Shown: positions 45,701-57,741, numbered from the stretch's first letter. The stretch: 64,000 bases of DNA from Stenotrophomonas indicatrix (GCA_041545745.1 CP168152.1:3532001-3596000), one strand, 5' to 3'. The notes: generated by a model from the letters alone, not told the origin. Numbers and translations: made by a program.

Positions 45701-48088
45701 ATGACCCGCAAGACCAGCCTGATCGCCGCCGCCGTCGCTGTCGCACTCGGTGGCTCTCCGTTCGTTGCCGCCGCCCAGCAGGCCGGCACCGCCGCCAACA
45801 CCCTGGATACGGTGATCGTCACCGGCACCCGCGTGGCCGACCGGACGGTCGCCGAATCGCAGTCGCCGATCGACATCATCACCCCCGAGATCCTGCAGTC
45901 CACCGGTACCGGTGAGCTGGCCACCGCGCTGTCGCGCGCGCTGCCGTCGCTGAATTTCCCGCGCCCAGCACTGACCGACGGCACCAGCGGTGTGCGCCCG
46001 GCACAGCTGCGCGGCCTGTCGCCGGACCAGGTGCTGGTGCTGGTCAACGGCAAGCGCCGCCACACCTCGGCGATGATCAACGTCAACGGCAGCATCGGCC
46101 GTGGTTCGTCGGCGGTGGACATCAATGCGATTCCGATCGCCGCCATCGAGCGCGTCGAGGTGCTGCGTGACGGCGCCTCCGCACAGTACGGTTCGGATGC
46201 CATCGCCGGCGTCATCAACATCGTGCTGAAGGGCAGCGGCAGCGGTGGCAGCCTGGCCGTCGACTACGGCCAGTACTCGGCCGGCGACGGCAACAAGTAC
46301 CAGCTCTCTGGCGATACCGGCGTGGAATTCGGCAACGGCCGTGGCCGCGTGCACGTGGCCGGCCAGATCAGCCAGCAGGACGAGAGCGACCGCGCCGGTC
46401 CGTACCGCGGCACCACGCCCAACACCGGCAACTTCCCCAGCGTTGGCCAGACCACCTTCATCGTCGGCGACCCGAAGGTGGACGCCACCGCTGCCTCGGT
46501 CAATGCGAGCTTCGATTTCAGCGACCACGTGACCGGCTACGCCAGCGCGCTGCTCAGCAACCGCGACATCACCTCGTTCGCGTTCTACCGTTCGCGCAAC
46601 CACAGCGGGCAGACCGCGCTGCTGGCGCAGACCTATCCGGACGGCTACGTGCCGCAGATCAACCAGTACTCCAAGGACCGCTCGCTGGTGGCCGGCGTCA
46701 AAGGCAACACCGACAACGGCTGGACCTGGGACCTGAGCCTGAACCACGGCGAGAACACCCTGGATTTCCACACCCGCAACAGCATCAACTACAGCCTGGG
46801 CGCGACCAGCCCGCGTTCGTTCTACGACGGCACGCTGAAGTACCAGCAGGACATCTTCAACGCCGACCTGACCAAGTCGCTGGACTGGGGCTTGGCCTAT
46901 CCGGTCACCCTGTCCTTCGGCGGTGAGTACCGTCGTGAGAAGTGGGACCAGAACCCGGGTGAACTGAACTCCTACACCGGCACCGGCGCGCAGGGCTTCG
47001 CCGGCTTCACCCCGACCAATGAAGTGCACACCGACCGCCACAACTACGCGGTCTATGCGGGCCTGGAAGCGGACCTGACCGAGAAGTTCTCGGCCGGCAT
47101 CACCGGCCGCTACGAGGATTACTCGGACTTCGGCGACCGCTTCTCCGGCAAGCTGTCGGCGCGCTATGCGTTCACCGACAAGGTCGCGCTGCGGGCAACC
47201 GCCTCCAGCGGCTTCCGCGCGCCGTCGCTGCCGCAGCAGGGCTACCAGGCAGTGACCAGCCAGTTCCTCAACGGCGTGTTCGTCGAACGCGGCACCTTCC
47301 CCACCACCAGCCCGGCCGCGCAGGCATTGGGCGCGTCGCCGCTGAAGGCCGAGACCTCCACGTCCTACAGCCTGGGTCTGGTGCTGCAGCCGATCGACCG
47401 CCTGTACGTCACCGTCGACGCGTACCAGATCGACATCGATGACCGCATCGCGTTGTCGTCCAGCATCACCACCAATGCCGCCTCCAGTGCGCTGCTGGCC
47501 GGGCTGGGCCTGCCACAGGTAACGGCGTTCTCGTACTTCACCAACGGTCTGGACACCCGCACCCGCGGTGTTGACTTCGTATCCAGCTACACCGTGCCGT
47601 TCAGCGCCAGCAGCCTGGAATTGACCGCGGCGTACAGCTACAACGACACCGAAGTGCAGCGCGTGGGCGGCACGCCAGCGGTGTTCGGCACGCTGGGCCT
47701 GACCCAGTCGCTGATCGGTCGCGATGAGATCGGCCGCATCGAAGACAGCTACCCGCACGACAAGACCATCCTCAGCGGCACCTGGCGTTCGGACCACTGG
47801 GAACTGGGCCTGGCGGCGACCCGCTACGGCAAGTTCACGGTGCGCAATTCGGCCACCGCCGCGCGTGACCAGACCTACGGCGACAAGTGGGTGCTGGATG
47901 CTTCGGCCAGCTACAAGCCGAGCGCGAACTGGACGCTGACGGTGGGCGCCGACAACCTGCTGGACGAGTACCCGGACCGCACCGAAGATCTGCAGAACTC
48001 GACCTTCGGCATGCTGCCGTACAGCAACTACTCGCCGTTCGGCTTCAATGGCGCGTACGTGTACGGGCGGATCAAGTACAACTGGTAA
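45701..48088 (+). CDS. TonB-dependent outer-membrane receptor
   Basis: A 795-residue receptor with a signal peptide (cut after VAAAQQ), TonB box region (LDTVIVTGTR), plug domain (ILQSTGTGELATALSRALPS; PIAAIERVEVLRDGASAQYG; IAGVINIVLK) and a C-terminal barrel ending VYGRIKYNW with the final aromatic residue of outer-membrane proteins. The plug style with NGKRRHTSAMINVNG is common in xanthomonad receptors for plant or other organic substrates. The ligand cannot be told, and no transport genes are adjacent. Confidence 0.92.
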   Translation: MTRKTSLIAAAVAVALGGSPFVAAAQQAGTAANTLDTVIVTGTRVADRTVAESQSPIDIITPEILQSTGTGELATALSRALPSLNFPRPALTDGTSGVRPAQLRGLSPDQVLVLVNGKRRHTSAMINVNGSIGRGSSAVDINAIPIAAIERVEVLRDGASAQYGSDAIAGVINIVLKGSGSGGSLAVDYGQYSAGDGNKYQLSGDTGVEFGNGRGRVHVAGQISQQDESDRAGPYRGTTPNTGNFPSVGQTTFIVGDPKVDATAASVNASFDFSDHVTGYASALLSNRDITSFAFYRSRNHSGQTALLAQTYPDGYVPQINQYSKDRSLVAGVKGNTDNGWTWDLSLNHGENTLDFHTRNSINYSLGATSPRSFYDGTLKYQQDIFNADLTKSLDWGLAYPVTLSFGGEYRREKWDQNPGELNSYTGTGAQGFAGFTPTNEVHTDRHNYAVYAGLEADLTEKFSAGITGRYEDYSDFGDRFSGKLSARYAFTDKVALRATASSGFRAPSLPQQGYQAVTSQFLNGVFVERGTFPTTSPAAQALGASPLKAETSTSYSLGLVLQPIDRLYVTVDAYQIDIDDRIALSSSITTNAASSALLAGLGLPQVTAFSYFTNGLDTRTRGVDFVSSYTVPFSASSLELTAAYSYNDTEVQRVGGTPAVFGTLGLTQSLIGRDEIGRIEDSYPHDKTILSGTWRSDHWELGLAATRYGKFTVRNSATAARDQTYGDKWVLDASASYKPSANWTLTVGADNLLDEYPDRTEDLQNSTFGMLPYSNYSPFGFNGAYVYGRIKYNW

Positions 48089-48129
48089 GCGGTAACAGGC
48101 GTGCCGGGCCATGCCCGGCGGGTTCATCC

Positions 48130-48170
48130 GGGGTCAGATCCCTTTTCCTGCAGGAAAAGGGATCTGACCC
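48130..48170. terminator. GGGGTC-family hairpin after the TonB receptor gene
   Basis: 41-bp hairpin (GGGGTCAGATCCCTTTTC and complement) followed by TATTTG, 41 bases after the receptor stop and preceded by a CCGGGCCATGCCCGG palindrome (48103-48117). Confidence 0.6.
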
Positions 48171-48246
48171 TATTTGCTCTAAAGGTTTGCCGCATTTGGC
48201 TCATTAGGTGAAAATCGGGGCATCCCCCCGATTTCTGCGAGAGCCG

Positions 48247-49947
48247 ATGCACCATGACACCGACCTGATCAACATCGTTGCCGTTGGTCTCGGGCTCGCC
48301 TTCATCTTCGGCGCGCTGGCCAACAAGCTCCGCTTGTCTCCTCTGGTCGGTTACCTGGTTGCTGGCATCTGCGTTGGTCCCTTCACTCCGGGCTTTGTCG
48401 CCGACCAGGCACTGGCCAACCAGCTGGCCGAGCTGGGCGTGATGCTGCTGATGTTCGGCGTCGGTCTGCACTTCTCGCTGAAGGACCTGATGGCGGTCAA
48501 GGCCATCGCCATTCCCGGTGCCATCGGCCAGATCCTGGTCGCCACCCTGCTCGGCTGGGGCTTGGCGGCATTGATGGGCTGGCCGGTCATCCACGGCGTG
48601 GTGTTCGGTTTCGCGCTGGCCACGGCCAGTACCGTGGTGCTGCTGCGCGCGATGGAAGAGCGCCGCCTGCTGGAAACGCAGCGCGGCAAGATCGCAGTGG
48701 GCTGGCTGATCGTCGAAGACCTGGCCTGCGTGCTGGCACTGGTGATGATGCCGGTGATGGCCGGTGTGTTCGGGCCCGACGCGGCCAATGAACATCACAC
48801 CCTCGGCAGCGTACTGGCCAGCATCGGCTGGACGTTCGTGCAGCTGGGCCTGTTCGTGGCGGTGATGCTGGTGGTCGGCCGCCGGGTCATTCCGTGGATC
48901 CTGGAGCGCATCGCCGGTACCGGCTCGCGCGAACTGTTCACCCTGTCGGTGCTGGCGATCGCACTCGGCGTGGCATTCGGCTCAGCGATGCTGTTCGGCG
49001 TGTCGTTCGCGCTGGGCGCGTTCTTCGCCGGCATGCTGCTCAATGAATCCGAACTCAGCCACAAGGCGGCCAGCGATTCACTGCCGCTGCGCGATGCATT
49101 CGCGGTGCTGTTCTTTGTCTCGGTGGGCATGCTGTTCAACCCCAGCATCCTGATCGAACACCCGTGGCAGGTGCTGGCCACCGCCGGCATCATCATGTTC
49201 GGCAAATCGGCGGCGGCGTTCTTCATCGTGCGCGCATTCGGCCATCCCACAGGCACCGCGTTGACGATCTCGGCCAGCCTGGCGCAGATCGGCGAGTTCG
49301 CCTTCATCATCGCCGGCCTCGGCGTGACCCTGAAGATCCTGCCGCCCACCGGCCAGGCGCTGGTGCTGGCCGGTGCGCTGATCTCGATCATGCTCAATCC
49401 GCTGGTGTTCGGCCTGCTCGACCGCTGGCTGCTGAAGCACCAGGAAACCACGCCCACGGCGGTGGAGACCGAGCTGCCACCCGGGCCGTCGCTGGACCTG
49501 CATGACCATGCCATCGTCATCGGCTACGGCCGCGTCGGCAGTGCGCTGGCACAGGTGCTGCGCGACCGTGGTGTACCGGTGATGATCATCGACGACAACA
49601 AGGAACACGTGGCCGAGGCGCATGCGGCCGGCCTGCCCGGCATCCGCGGCAGCGCCGCTTCGGACAAGGTGCTGGCCGAAGCCCATCCCGAGCGCGCCAA
49701 GATCGCGGTGCTGGCGATCCCGCAGCCGCTGGAAGCCGGTGAGACACTGGCCAAGCTGCGTGCGATCAACCCCAACCTGACCCTGCTGGCGCGCGCGCAC
49801 AGCGATGCCGAAGTGAAGCATCTGCTTGAACACGGTGCCGACGGGACGGTGATGGCCGAGCGCGAGCTGGCTTACTCGCTGGCGGAAATGGTGATGGCGA
49901 CCCCGCCGTATCGCAGCCTTGGGCAGCACAGCATTCCGGTGGTGTGA
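48247..49947 (+). CDS. ybaL: Kef/YbaL-type cation:proton antiporter with TrkA-N domain
   Basis: A 566-residue protein. The N-terminal ~400 residues form a CPA2 exchanger with about 12 membrane segments (LGVMLLMFGVGLHFSL; FGFALATASTVVLLRAM). The C-terminal part is a TrkA-N Rossmann domain (HDHAIVIGYGRVGSALAQVL; VPVMIIDDNKEH), so activity is probably gated by NAD(H) or a related nucleotide. Closest in layout to YbaL/RosB. The ATG at 48247 starts the first helix; 13 codons upstream are open. Confidence 0.9.
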   Translation: MHHDTDLINIVAVGLGLAFIFGALANKLRLSPLVGYLVAGICVGPFTPGFVADQALANQLAELGVMLLMFGVGLHFSLKDLMAVKAIAIPGAIGQILVATLLGWGLAALMGWPVIHGVVFGFALATASTVVLLRAMEERRLLETQRGKIAVGWLIVEDLACVLALVMMPVMAGVFGPDAANEHHTLGSVLASIGWTFVQLGLFVAVMLVVGRRVIPWILERIAGTGSRELFTLSVLAIALGVAFGSAMLFGVSFALGAFFAGMLLNESELSHKAASDSLPLRDAFAVLFFVSVGMLFNPSILIEHPWQVLATAGIIMFGKSAAAFFIVRAFGHPTGTALTISASLAQIGEFAFIIAGLGVTLKILPPTGQALVLAGALISIMLNPLVFGLLDRWLLKHQETTPTAVETELPPGPSLDLHDHAIVIGYGRVGSALAQVLRDRGVPVMIIDDNKEHVAEAHAAGLPGIRGSAASDKVLAEAHPERAKIAVLAIPQPLEAGETLAKLRAINPNLTLLARAHSDAEVKHLLEHGADGTVMAERELAYSLAEMVMATPPYRSLGQHSIPVV

Positions 49948-50461
49948 GGGTTGTGCGGCAGGGCTGCGCCCTGCACCCGCGGTGGTGCCGGCCGCTGGCC
50001 GGCAACTTCAATGGCAACAGCAACAGCAAAAGCTGGCTTCCTGTGGGTTGGCGGGGTGGGTCCGGTTGCAGGGGACGCTGCAAGTACGTCCCTGTAAGCT
50101 CGGTCGCCGCATCCATGCGGCTCACGCCCCCGCAACCGGACCCACCCCGCCTTCGACGGATTTCAGCGAGCTGTCGGTACGGCGTTCGGTGCTGCTGTTG
50201 GTAGGTGTCGACCTTGGTCGACACAGTAGATCCACGCCATGAGTGGATGGATCTCCATCGGAATCGAATATTCCGACAGTGCATCGAAATTCATCCACGC
50301 ATGGCGTGGATCTACCGGGGTTGGTTGCGCCCAAAAAAATCCCCGGCCGACCCGCATCGGCCGGGGATGATATCGCCACGCCCTTGGAGAGCGTCTCTAC
50401 CGTAGCGCGTTCCTGCAGCGGTGGTGATCGCCTATGGCGATGACGACCAAGCCGCCAGCTA
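49948..50461. repeat. Repeat-rich gap between ybaL and metY
   Basis: 514 bases without a gene. Modules: GC hairpin (49955-49980), CAACAG-like repeat (50010-50035), long composite hairpin with perfect 25-bp arms except one G-A mismatch near the loop (50050-50074, 50127-50151), GTAG palindromes GGTGTCGACC type (50199-50223) and GATCCACGC type (50226-50246, and inverted 50293-50317), then the metY terminator. Beyond that, 50372-50461 is a candidate structured 3' region of metY. Confidence 0.85.
50333..50368 (-). terminator. Rho-independent terminator of metY
   Basis: Read on the minus strand: stem ATCCCCGGCCGA/TCGGCCGGGGAT, loop TGCGGG, then seven T. It lies about 94 bases after the metY stop, so the mRNA keeps a long 3' region. 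Confidence 0.9.
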
Positions 50462-51748
50462 TCAGGTGTCAGCCAACGCCTGCTCCAGGTCAGCGCGCAG
50501 GTCGCCGATGTGCTCGATGCCGATCGACAGCCGTACGGTGTCCTCGCTGACCCCGGCCCTGGCGAGCTCGGCCGCATCCAGCTGGCGATGGGTGGTGGAC
50601 GCTGGATGGGTGGCCAGCGACTTCGCATCCCCCAGGTTCACCAGCCGGGTGAACAGCTTCAGTGCATCAAGGAAACGCGCGCCGGCAACACGCCCGCCGG
50701 GCAGGCCGAAGGTCAGCACGCCGGAGCCGTGGCCGCCCAGATAGCGCTGCGCCGCCGCGTGTTCGGGGTCGTCGGGCAACCCGGCATAACGCACCCACGC
50801 CACCTTCGGATGCGCGCGCAGGTACTGCGCCACGGCCAGCGCATTGGCGTTGATCCGCTCCATGCGCAGGGCCAGGGTCTCGATGCCCTGCAGGATGAGA
50901 AAGGCATTGAACGGTGACAACGCTGCGCCGGTATTGCGCAGCGGCACCACCCGCGCACGGCCGATGTAGGCCGCCGCACCGAGTGCTTCGGTGTAGACCA
51001 CGCCGTGATAGCTCGGATCGGGCTGGCTCAAGCGGGCGAAGCGTTGCGGCTGTGCCGTCCAGTCGAAACGGCCCGAATCGACGATCGCCCCGCCCAGACT
51101 GGTGCCGTGGCCGCCGAGGTACTTGGTCAGCGAGTGCACCACGATGTCGGCACCATGTTCGAACGGGCGCAGCAGGAACGGCGTGGCCACGGTGTTGTCG
51201 ACGATCAGCGGCACGCCCGCCGCATGCGCGACCTCGGCGATGGCGGCGATGTCGGTGACGTTGCCGCGCGGGTTGCCGATCGACTCGACGAACACGGCCT
51301 TGGTGCGCTCATCGATCAGGGCTGCGAACGCAGACGGGTCGGCCGGATCGGCAAAACGCGTCTGGATGCCGTACTGCGGCAGCGTGTGCGCCAGCAGATT
51401 GAGGCTGCCGCCATACAGCGCGCTGGCGGCGACGATGTTGTCGCCGGCCTCGGCAATGGTCTGGATTGCATAGGTGATCGCCGCCTGCCCGGAGGCCAGC
51501 GCCAACGCGCCGATGCCCCCTTCCAGCGCCGCCACACGCTGCTCCAGCACGTCGGTGGTGGGATTCATGATGCGCGTATAGATGTTGCCCGGCACCTTCA
51601 GGTCGAACAGGTCCGCCCCGTGCTGGGTGTCATCGAATGCGTAGGCCACGGTCTGGTAGATCGGCACCGCCACCGCGCGGGTGGTCGGGTCGGGACGGTA
51701 GCCGCCGTGCACGGCCAGCGTTTCCAGTTGCCACTGCGGATCACTCAT
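50462..51748 (-). CDS. metY: O-acetylhomoserine aminocarboxypropyltransferase MetY
   Basis: A 428-residue PLP enzyme of the Cys/Met metabolism family that makes homocysteine from O-acetylhomoserine and sulfide. The PLP Lys is in VVHSLTKYLGGHG; other markers are YTRIMNPTTDVLEQRVAALEGG (near residue 65), ASGQAAITYAI and NPRGNVTDIAAIAEVAH. Length (over 420) favours MetY over the shorter MetB/MetZ group. The ATG at 51748 follows GGAG; an in-frame ATG lies 5 codons upstream. Confidence 0.9.
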   Translation of the reverse strand: MSDPQWQLETLAVHGGYRPDPTTRAVAVPIYQTVAYAFDDTQHGADLFDLKVPGNIYTRIMNPTTDVLEQRVAALEGGIGALALASGQAAITYAIQTIAEAGDNIVAASALYGGSLNLLAHTLPQYGIQTRFADPADPSAFAALIDERTKAVFVESIGNPRGNVTDIAAIAEVAHAAGVPLIVDNTVATPFLLRPFEHGADIVVHSLTKYLGGHGTSLGGAIVDSGRFDWTAQPQRFARLSQPDPSYHGVVYTEALGAAAYIGRARVVPLRNTGAALSPFNAFLILQGIETLALRMERINANALAVAQYLRAHPKVAWVRYAGLPDDPEHAAAQRYLGGHGSGVLTFGLPGGRVAGARFLDALKLFTRLVNLGDAKSLATHPASTTHRQLDAAELARAGVSEDTVRLSIGIEHIGDLRADLEQALADT

Positions 51749-51927
51749 TGCGCCAGGCTCCATCCGGGGAAACGCCCACCATAGGCCAGCCTTCGACCGC
51801 CACTGAGAGCCCCTGGCGATGACGCCAATACCGGCGGTTATCAGGTTGCCCGCGATTCAGGCAGACGTCATGGGCCGTTGCTAGGCTTCGCCGCCGGGCC
51901 TTCGCCCCGGACAAGGACGCCCCACCG

Positions 51928-52662
51928 ATGCAGCCCTCCCCGTGGACTCCCGCCGCCGGCACCCCGACCCAGGTGCTGCTGGTCGAGGACGACCGCCGCC
52001 TGGCCGAGCTGGTCAGCGACTATCTGCGCGAACATGGATTTGCCGTGCAGCACGTGCCGCGTGGCGACCTGGCCAGCGCGGCCTGTCGCCAGCACGCGCC
52101 GGAACTGGTGGTACTGGACCTGATGCTGCCTGGCCTCGGTGGCATCGATGTGTGCCGGCAGATCCGCAGTTTTTCCGACGTGCCGATCCTGATGCTGACG
52201 GCGTGCGAGGACGATATCGAACAGGTACTGGGCCTGGAGTCCGGCGCCGATGACTACGTGCACAAGCCGATCGAGCCACGCCTGCTGCTGGCGCGCCTGC
52301 GCGCGCTGCTGCGCCGTCGCCATGGCAGCGGCCCTGCCGGCGTGCCGTGCCGGCTGATGCATGGTGGGCTGCTGATCGACCGCGTGCAGCGTGAGGTCCA
52401 TCTGCATGGGCAGCCGGTGGAACTGGGTACCACCGAATTCGAGATCCTCTGGCTGCTGGCCAGCCAGCCCGGGCAGATCCTCTCACGCGACCAGATCCTG
52501 CAGGCGGCGCGCGGCATCGGTTTCGATGGCCTGGACCGCAGCGTGGATGTCTGCATCGGCAAGCTGCGCCGCAAGCTGGGCGACGACGCGCGCGAACCGC
52601 GCCGCATCAAGACTGTCTGGGGCCGTGGTTACCAGTTCAATCCGTCGGCCTGGGCCACGTGA
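51928..52662 (+). CDS. rstA: OmpR-family response regulator, RstA-like
   Basis: A 244-residue regulator. Receiver domain: LLVEDDRRLAELV (acidic pocket), VVLDLMLPGLGGIDVCRQIR (phospho-Asp), LTACEDD and HKPIEPRLLLARL (Lys). The C-terminal winged helix reads VELGTTEFEILWLLASQPGQ, ILSRDQIL, GLDRSVDVCIGKLRRKL and VWGRGYQF. It overlaps the kinase gene by 4 bases. The RstA name rests on kinase likeness and on the RstA-box-like site before the mipA-type gene just downstream. Confidence 0.88.
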   Translation: MQPSPWTPAAGTPTQVLLVEDDRRLAELVSDYLREHGFAVQHVPRGDLASAACRQHAPELVVLDLMLPGLGGIDVCRQIRSFSDVPILMLTACEDDIEQVLGLESGADDYVHKPIEPRLLLARLRALLRRRHGSGPAGVPCRLMHGGLLIDRVQREVHLHGQPVELGTTEFEILWLLASQPGQILSRDQILQAARGIGFDGLDRSVDVCIGKLRRKLGDDAREPRRIKTVWGRGYQFNPSAWAT

Positions 52663-53954
52663 AGCGCCTGTTCCTGTGGTTGTGGCTATTGGTCAGCCTC
52701 GGCTTCCTGGGCTCGGTGACCGTGCTCGATTTCACGCTTGAACGTGTCTATCGCCCGACCTCGCAGCGCGTGTTCGCCGACCAGGTGCGCGGCCAGCTGT
52801 ATGCGCTGCGGCAGGGCCTTGCCGGTTTGGATGCCGCGCAGCAGCGGCAGCAGCTGGCGCACTGGCAGCCCCACTACGGTATCGAACTGCGCCGCCTGGA
52901 TGCGCCGCCGCCGCTGGATGCCCAGGAGCGCGAGCAGCTGCAGCGGTTGGGCATGGTCACCCGCGGAAAATCCACCCTGCTGCTGGCGCCGCTGGACCCG
53001 GCCCATCGCGAGGGCGCGTGGCTGCACCTGCGCATGCCTGCCGACACACCGATGATCGGCTATCTGGTCACCGTGGCCTACATCATCATGCTGGCCGTGC
53101 TGGGGGTATGCGTGTACCTCTGGGTGAACCTGCTCTGGCGCGATCTGGAGGCGTTGCGCCAGCATGCCGACCAGATCGGCGCCGGTGACCTGCAGGCCCG
53201 CGCGCAGGTCTCGCCGCGCTCGCAGATCCGGGTCATCCTCGAACATTCCAACCGCATGGCCGCACGCGTGGCCGAACTGGTGCAGCGGCAGCGCGATCTT
53301 ACCCATGCCATTTCCCATGAACTGCGCACGCCGATCGCCCGCCTGGCCTTCGGCCTGGACCTGATGCAGGACAGCAACGACCCGGCGCGGCGGGCACACC
53401 TCGCCGCCGGCATGCATGGCGATCTGGCCGAGCTCAACCGGCTGGTCAGCGAATTGCTGGCCTACGAGCGCCTGGAGCATCCCAACGATGCCGAGCCCAT
53501 GCAGCGGATCGAAGCGAACGACTGGCTGCAGGCCTGCCTGGAGGACGCCCGGCGCGATGCCGAGCGCGCGGGCCTGGTGCTGCAGGTATGGCCCAGCGCG
53601 CTGCCGCGCGTGGACGCCGAGCCACGGCTGCTGCAGTTGGCCCTGAGCAATCTGGTCGGCAACGCGATGCGTTATGCACGCACCCGTGTGGAGGTGTCAC
53701 TGGTCAGCGTTGCCGGCAACGCCTGCCTGCGCGTGGACGACGATGGCCCCGGTATCGCCGAGGGCGATCGCGAGAAGGTGCTGCGCCCGTTCACCCGTCT
53801 GGATGACAGCCGCAGCCGCGACACGGGTGGCTTCGGCCTGGGCCTGGCCATCGCCGGGCGCATCGCGGTTCGTCACCACGGAGAGCTCCGCGTGGGACGC
53901 GCGACCCTCGGTGGCGCGCGCCTGGAAATGCACTGGCCACTGGCTGCCAGCTGA
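52659..53954 (+). CDS. rstB: Sensor histidine kinase, RstB-like
   Basis: A 431-residue membrane kinase. One N-terminal membrane helix (LFLWLWLLVSLGFLGSVTVL), a periplasmic sensor of ~110 residues, a second helix (LVTVAYIIMLAVLGVCVYLW), a HAMP linker, the H-box AISHELRTPIARLAF, the N-box LSNLVGNAMRYA, G1 VDDDGPGI and G2 GFGLGLAI. The sensor size and N-terminus recall E. coli RstB, which responds to Mg2+/acid through PhoQP. Co-transcribed with the regulator (ATGA overlap). Confidence 0.88.
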   Translation: MKRLFLWLWLLVSLGFLGSVTVLDFTLERVYRPTSQRVFADQVRGQLYALRQGLAGLDAAQQRQQLAHWQPHYGIELRRLDAPPPLDAQEREQLQRLGMVTRGKSTLLLAPLDPAHREGAWLHLRMPADTPMIGYLVTVAYIIMLAVLGVCVYLWVNLLWRDLEALRQHADQIGAGDLQARAQVSPRSQIRVILEHSNRMAARVAELVQRQRDLTHAISHELRTPIARLAFGLDLMQDSNDPARRAHLAAGMHGDLAELNRLVSELLAYERLEHPNDAEPMQRIEANDWLQACLEDARRDAERAGLVLQVWPSALPRVDAEPRLLQLALSNLVGNAMRYARTRVEVSLVSVAGNACLRVDDDGPGIAEGDREKVLRPFTRLDDSRSRDTGGFGLGLAIAGRIAVRHHGELRVGRATLGGARLEMHWPLAAS

Positions 53955-53971
53955 ACGGCGCAGGCCGCGCT

Positions 53972-53985
53972 TACAGTTGCTTACA
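53972..53985 (+). promoter_or_regulatory. RstA-box-like direct repeat upstream of the mipA-type gene
   Basis: TACAGTTGCTTACA: two TTACA half-sites in direct repeat with 11-base periodicity. It matches the published E. coli RstA box (TACATNTNGTTACA) at all but two fixed positions. It lies 111 bases before the MipA/OmpV gene and directly after the rstB-like gene. Confidence 0.5.
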
Positions 53986-54095
53986 ACTCCCGCACAACTG
54001 CGGACGGATTGGCCGCTGGCGTCCCGCCACGCTGGCGACCCTGCAGCACGCGCCGGATACGCGCGCTGCACTTCCTCCCTATGTAGAGAGTTGCC

Positions 54096-54896
54096 ATGTC
54101 CCACCTTCGCCGTTTCCCCACCCTGCTCGGCCTGGCCCTGCTGCCCTTGTTCGCAACGTCCGCAGCGCATGCCAAGGATGACCAGTGGACCTTCGAGCTT
54201 GCCGCCGGTGGCGGCGTTGCCCCGCGCTACAGCGGCAGCGAGGAATTCCAGGCCGCACCCACACTGTCCTTCGACGTGACCTCGCCGGGCGGCTGGTTTC
54301 TGGGTACCAGCGGTGCGGGCTGGGGCACGGCGATCGGCGAACACACCCGCGTGCGCGCCTACGTCGGCGGCAGCGGCAGTCGACGCGAGAAGAACTCGAT
54401 CCTCGGCGGCTCGGACTTCCTGCGTGGCATGGGCGATATCGATACCCGGCCCCTGGTCGGCCTGGCGGCTGGCTATACGCTTGGTGAGGCGGTGTTGAGT
54501 GGTTCCTGGCAATACACGATGAAAGACGATGACAAGGGCGACAACGGCCTTGCCACCCAGCAGATCCACCTGAACCTGGAGATGCCGCTGTTCGATCTGG
54601 CCGGTGGCGTGGTCAGCGGCAGCGTCTCCACCGACTACGGCAACCGCGGCTACCTGCAGACCTGGTACGGGGTCAGCCCCGACCAGGCCGCTCGCACCGG
54701 TTTCGCCCAGCACAAGCCCAAGGCCGGTCTGGTCAGCGCCGGCCTGGGCATGAAATGGAGCCATCGCGCCGGTCGCAACGGCAACTGGTACATCGCCGTG
54801 GAAGGCACCCGCCTGCTCGGCGATGCGGCAGACAGCCCGATCGTGCAGAAGGCCAATCAGTTCGGGGTAATGACCGGGTATACGCACCGGTTCTGA
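54096..54896 (+). CDS. MipA/OmpV-family outer-membrane protein
   Basis: A 266-residue outer-membrane barrel protein with a signal peptide (ending SAAHAK). Family traits are FELAAGGGVAPRYSGSEEFQ at the start, DIDTRPLVGLAAGYTLGEAV in the middle, and a C-terminal strand QFGVMTGYTHRF with terminal Phe. MipA/OmpV proteins act as scaffolds for murein enzymes or as stress-induced porins, and are often beside two-component systems, as here. Confidence 0.9.
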   Translation: MSHLRRFPTLLGLALLPLFATSAAHAKDDQWTFELAAGGGVAPRYSGSEEFQAAPTLSFDVTSPGGWFLGTSGAGWGTAIGEHTRVRAYVGGSGSRREKNSILGGSDFLRGMGDIDTRPLVGLAAGYTLGEAVLSGSWQYTMKDDDKGDNGLATQQIHLNLEMPLFDLAGGVVSGSVSTDYGNRGYLQTWYGVSPDQAARTGFAQHKPKAGLVSAGLGMKWSHRAGRNGNWYIAVEGTRLLGDAADSPIVQKANQFGVMTGYTHRF

Positions 54897-54942
54897 GCAT
54901 TGCCGGCATGCGCCGGATGCGGCCGAACGCTACAACGGAAAC

Positions 54943-54973
54943 GGGACGCTGCAATCATGCAGCGCCCCGTTCG
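54943..54973 (-). terminator. clpB terminator
   Basis: On the minus strand: stem ACGGGGCGCTGCA / TGCAGCGTCCCGT around TGAT, then TTCCGTT, starting 3 bases after the clpB stop. Confidence 0.7.
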
Positions 54974-54975
54974 GC

Positions 54976-57561
<2,586 letters not shown>

Positions 57562-57610
57562 TGTGAAACCTCATCGGTCATCTTGGCCGGCCGCGCCGGC
57601 GATGCTGGAA

Positions 57611-57638
57611 AGATGCGGTTGCCCCACCCGGTTTCAAG
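57611..57638 (-). promoter_or_regulatory. Sigma-32 heat-shock promoter of clpB
   Basis: Read on the minus strand: CTTGAAA, a 13-base spacer, then CCGCATCT. This fits the sigma-32 consensus CTTGAAA-N11-16-CCCCATNT at all but one position, and lies about 50 bases before the clpB start. Confidence 0.85.
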
Positions 57639-57741
57639 GGTGGCTGCGACTGCATTCGAAGGCCAGTCAGCCTGTGCCCAGCATGCCGGACGGGGTGTTG
57701 CCGGCGCGTTGATCCGGATCAGATCCGCACGATGGGAGGCT

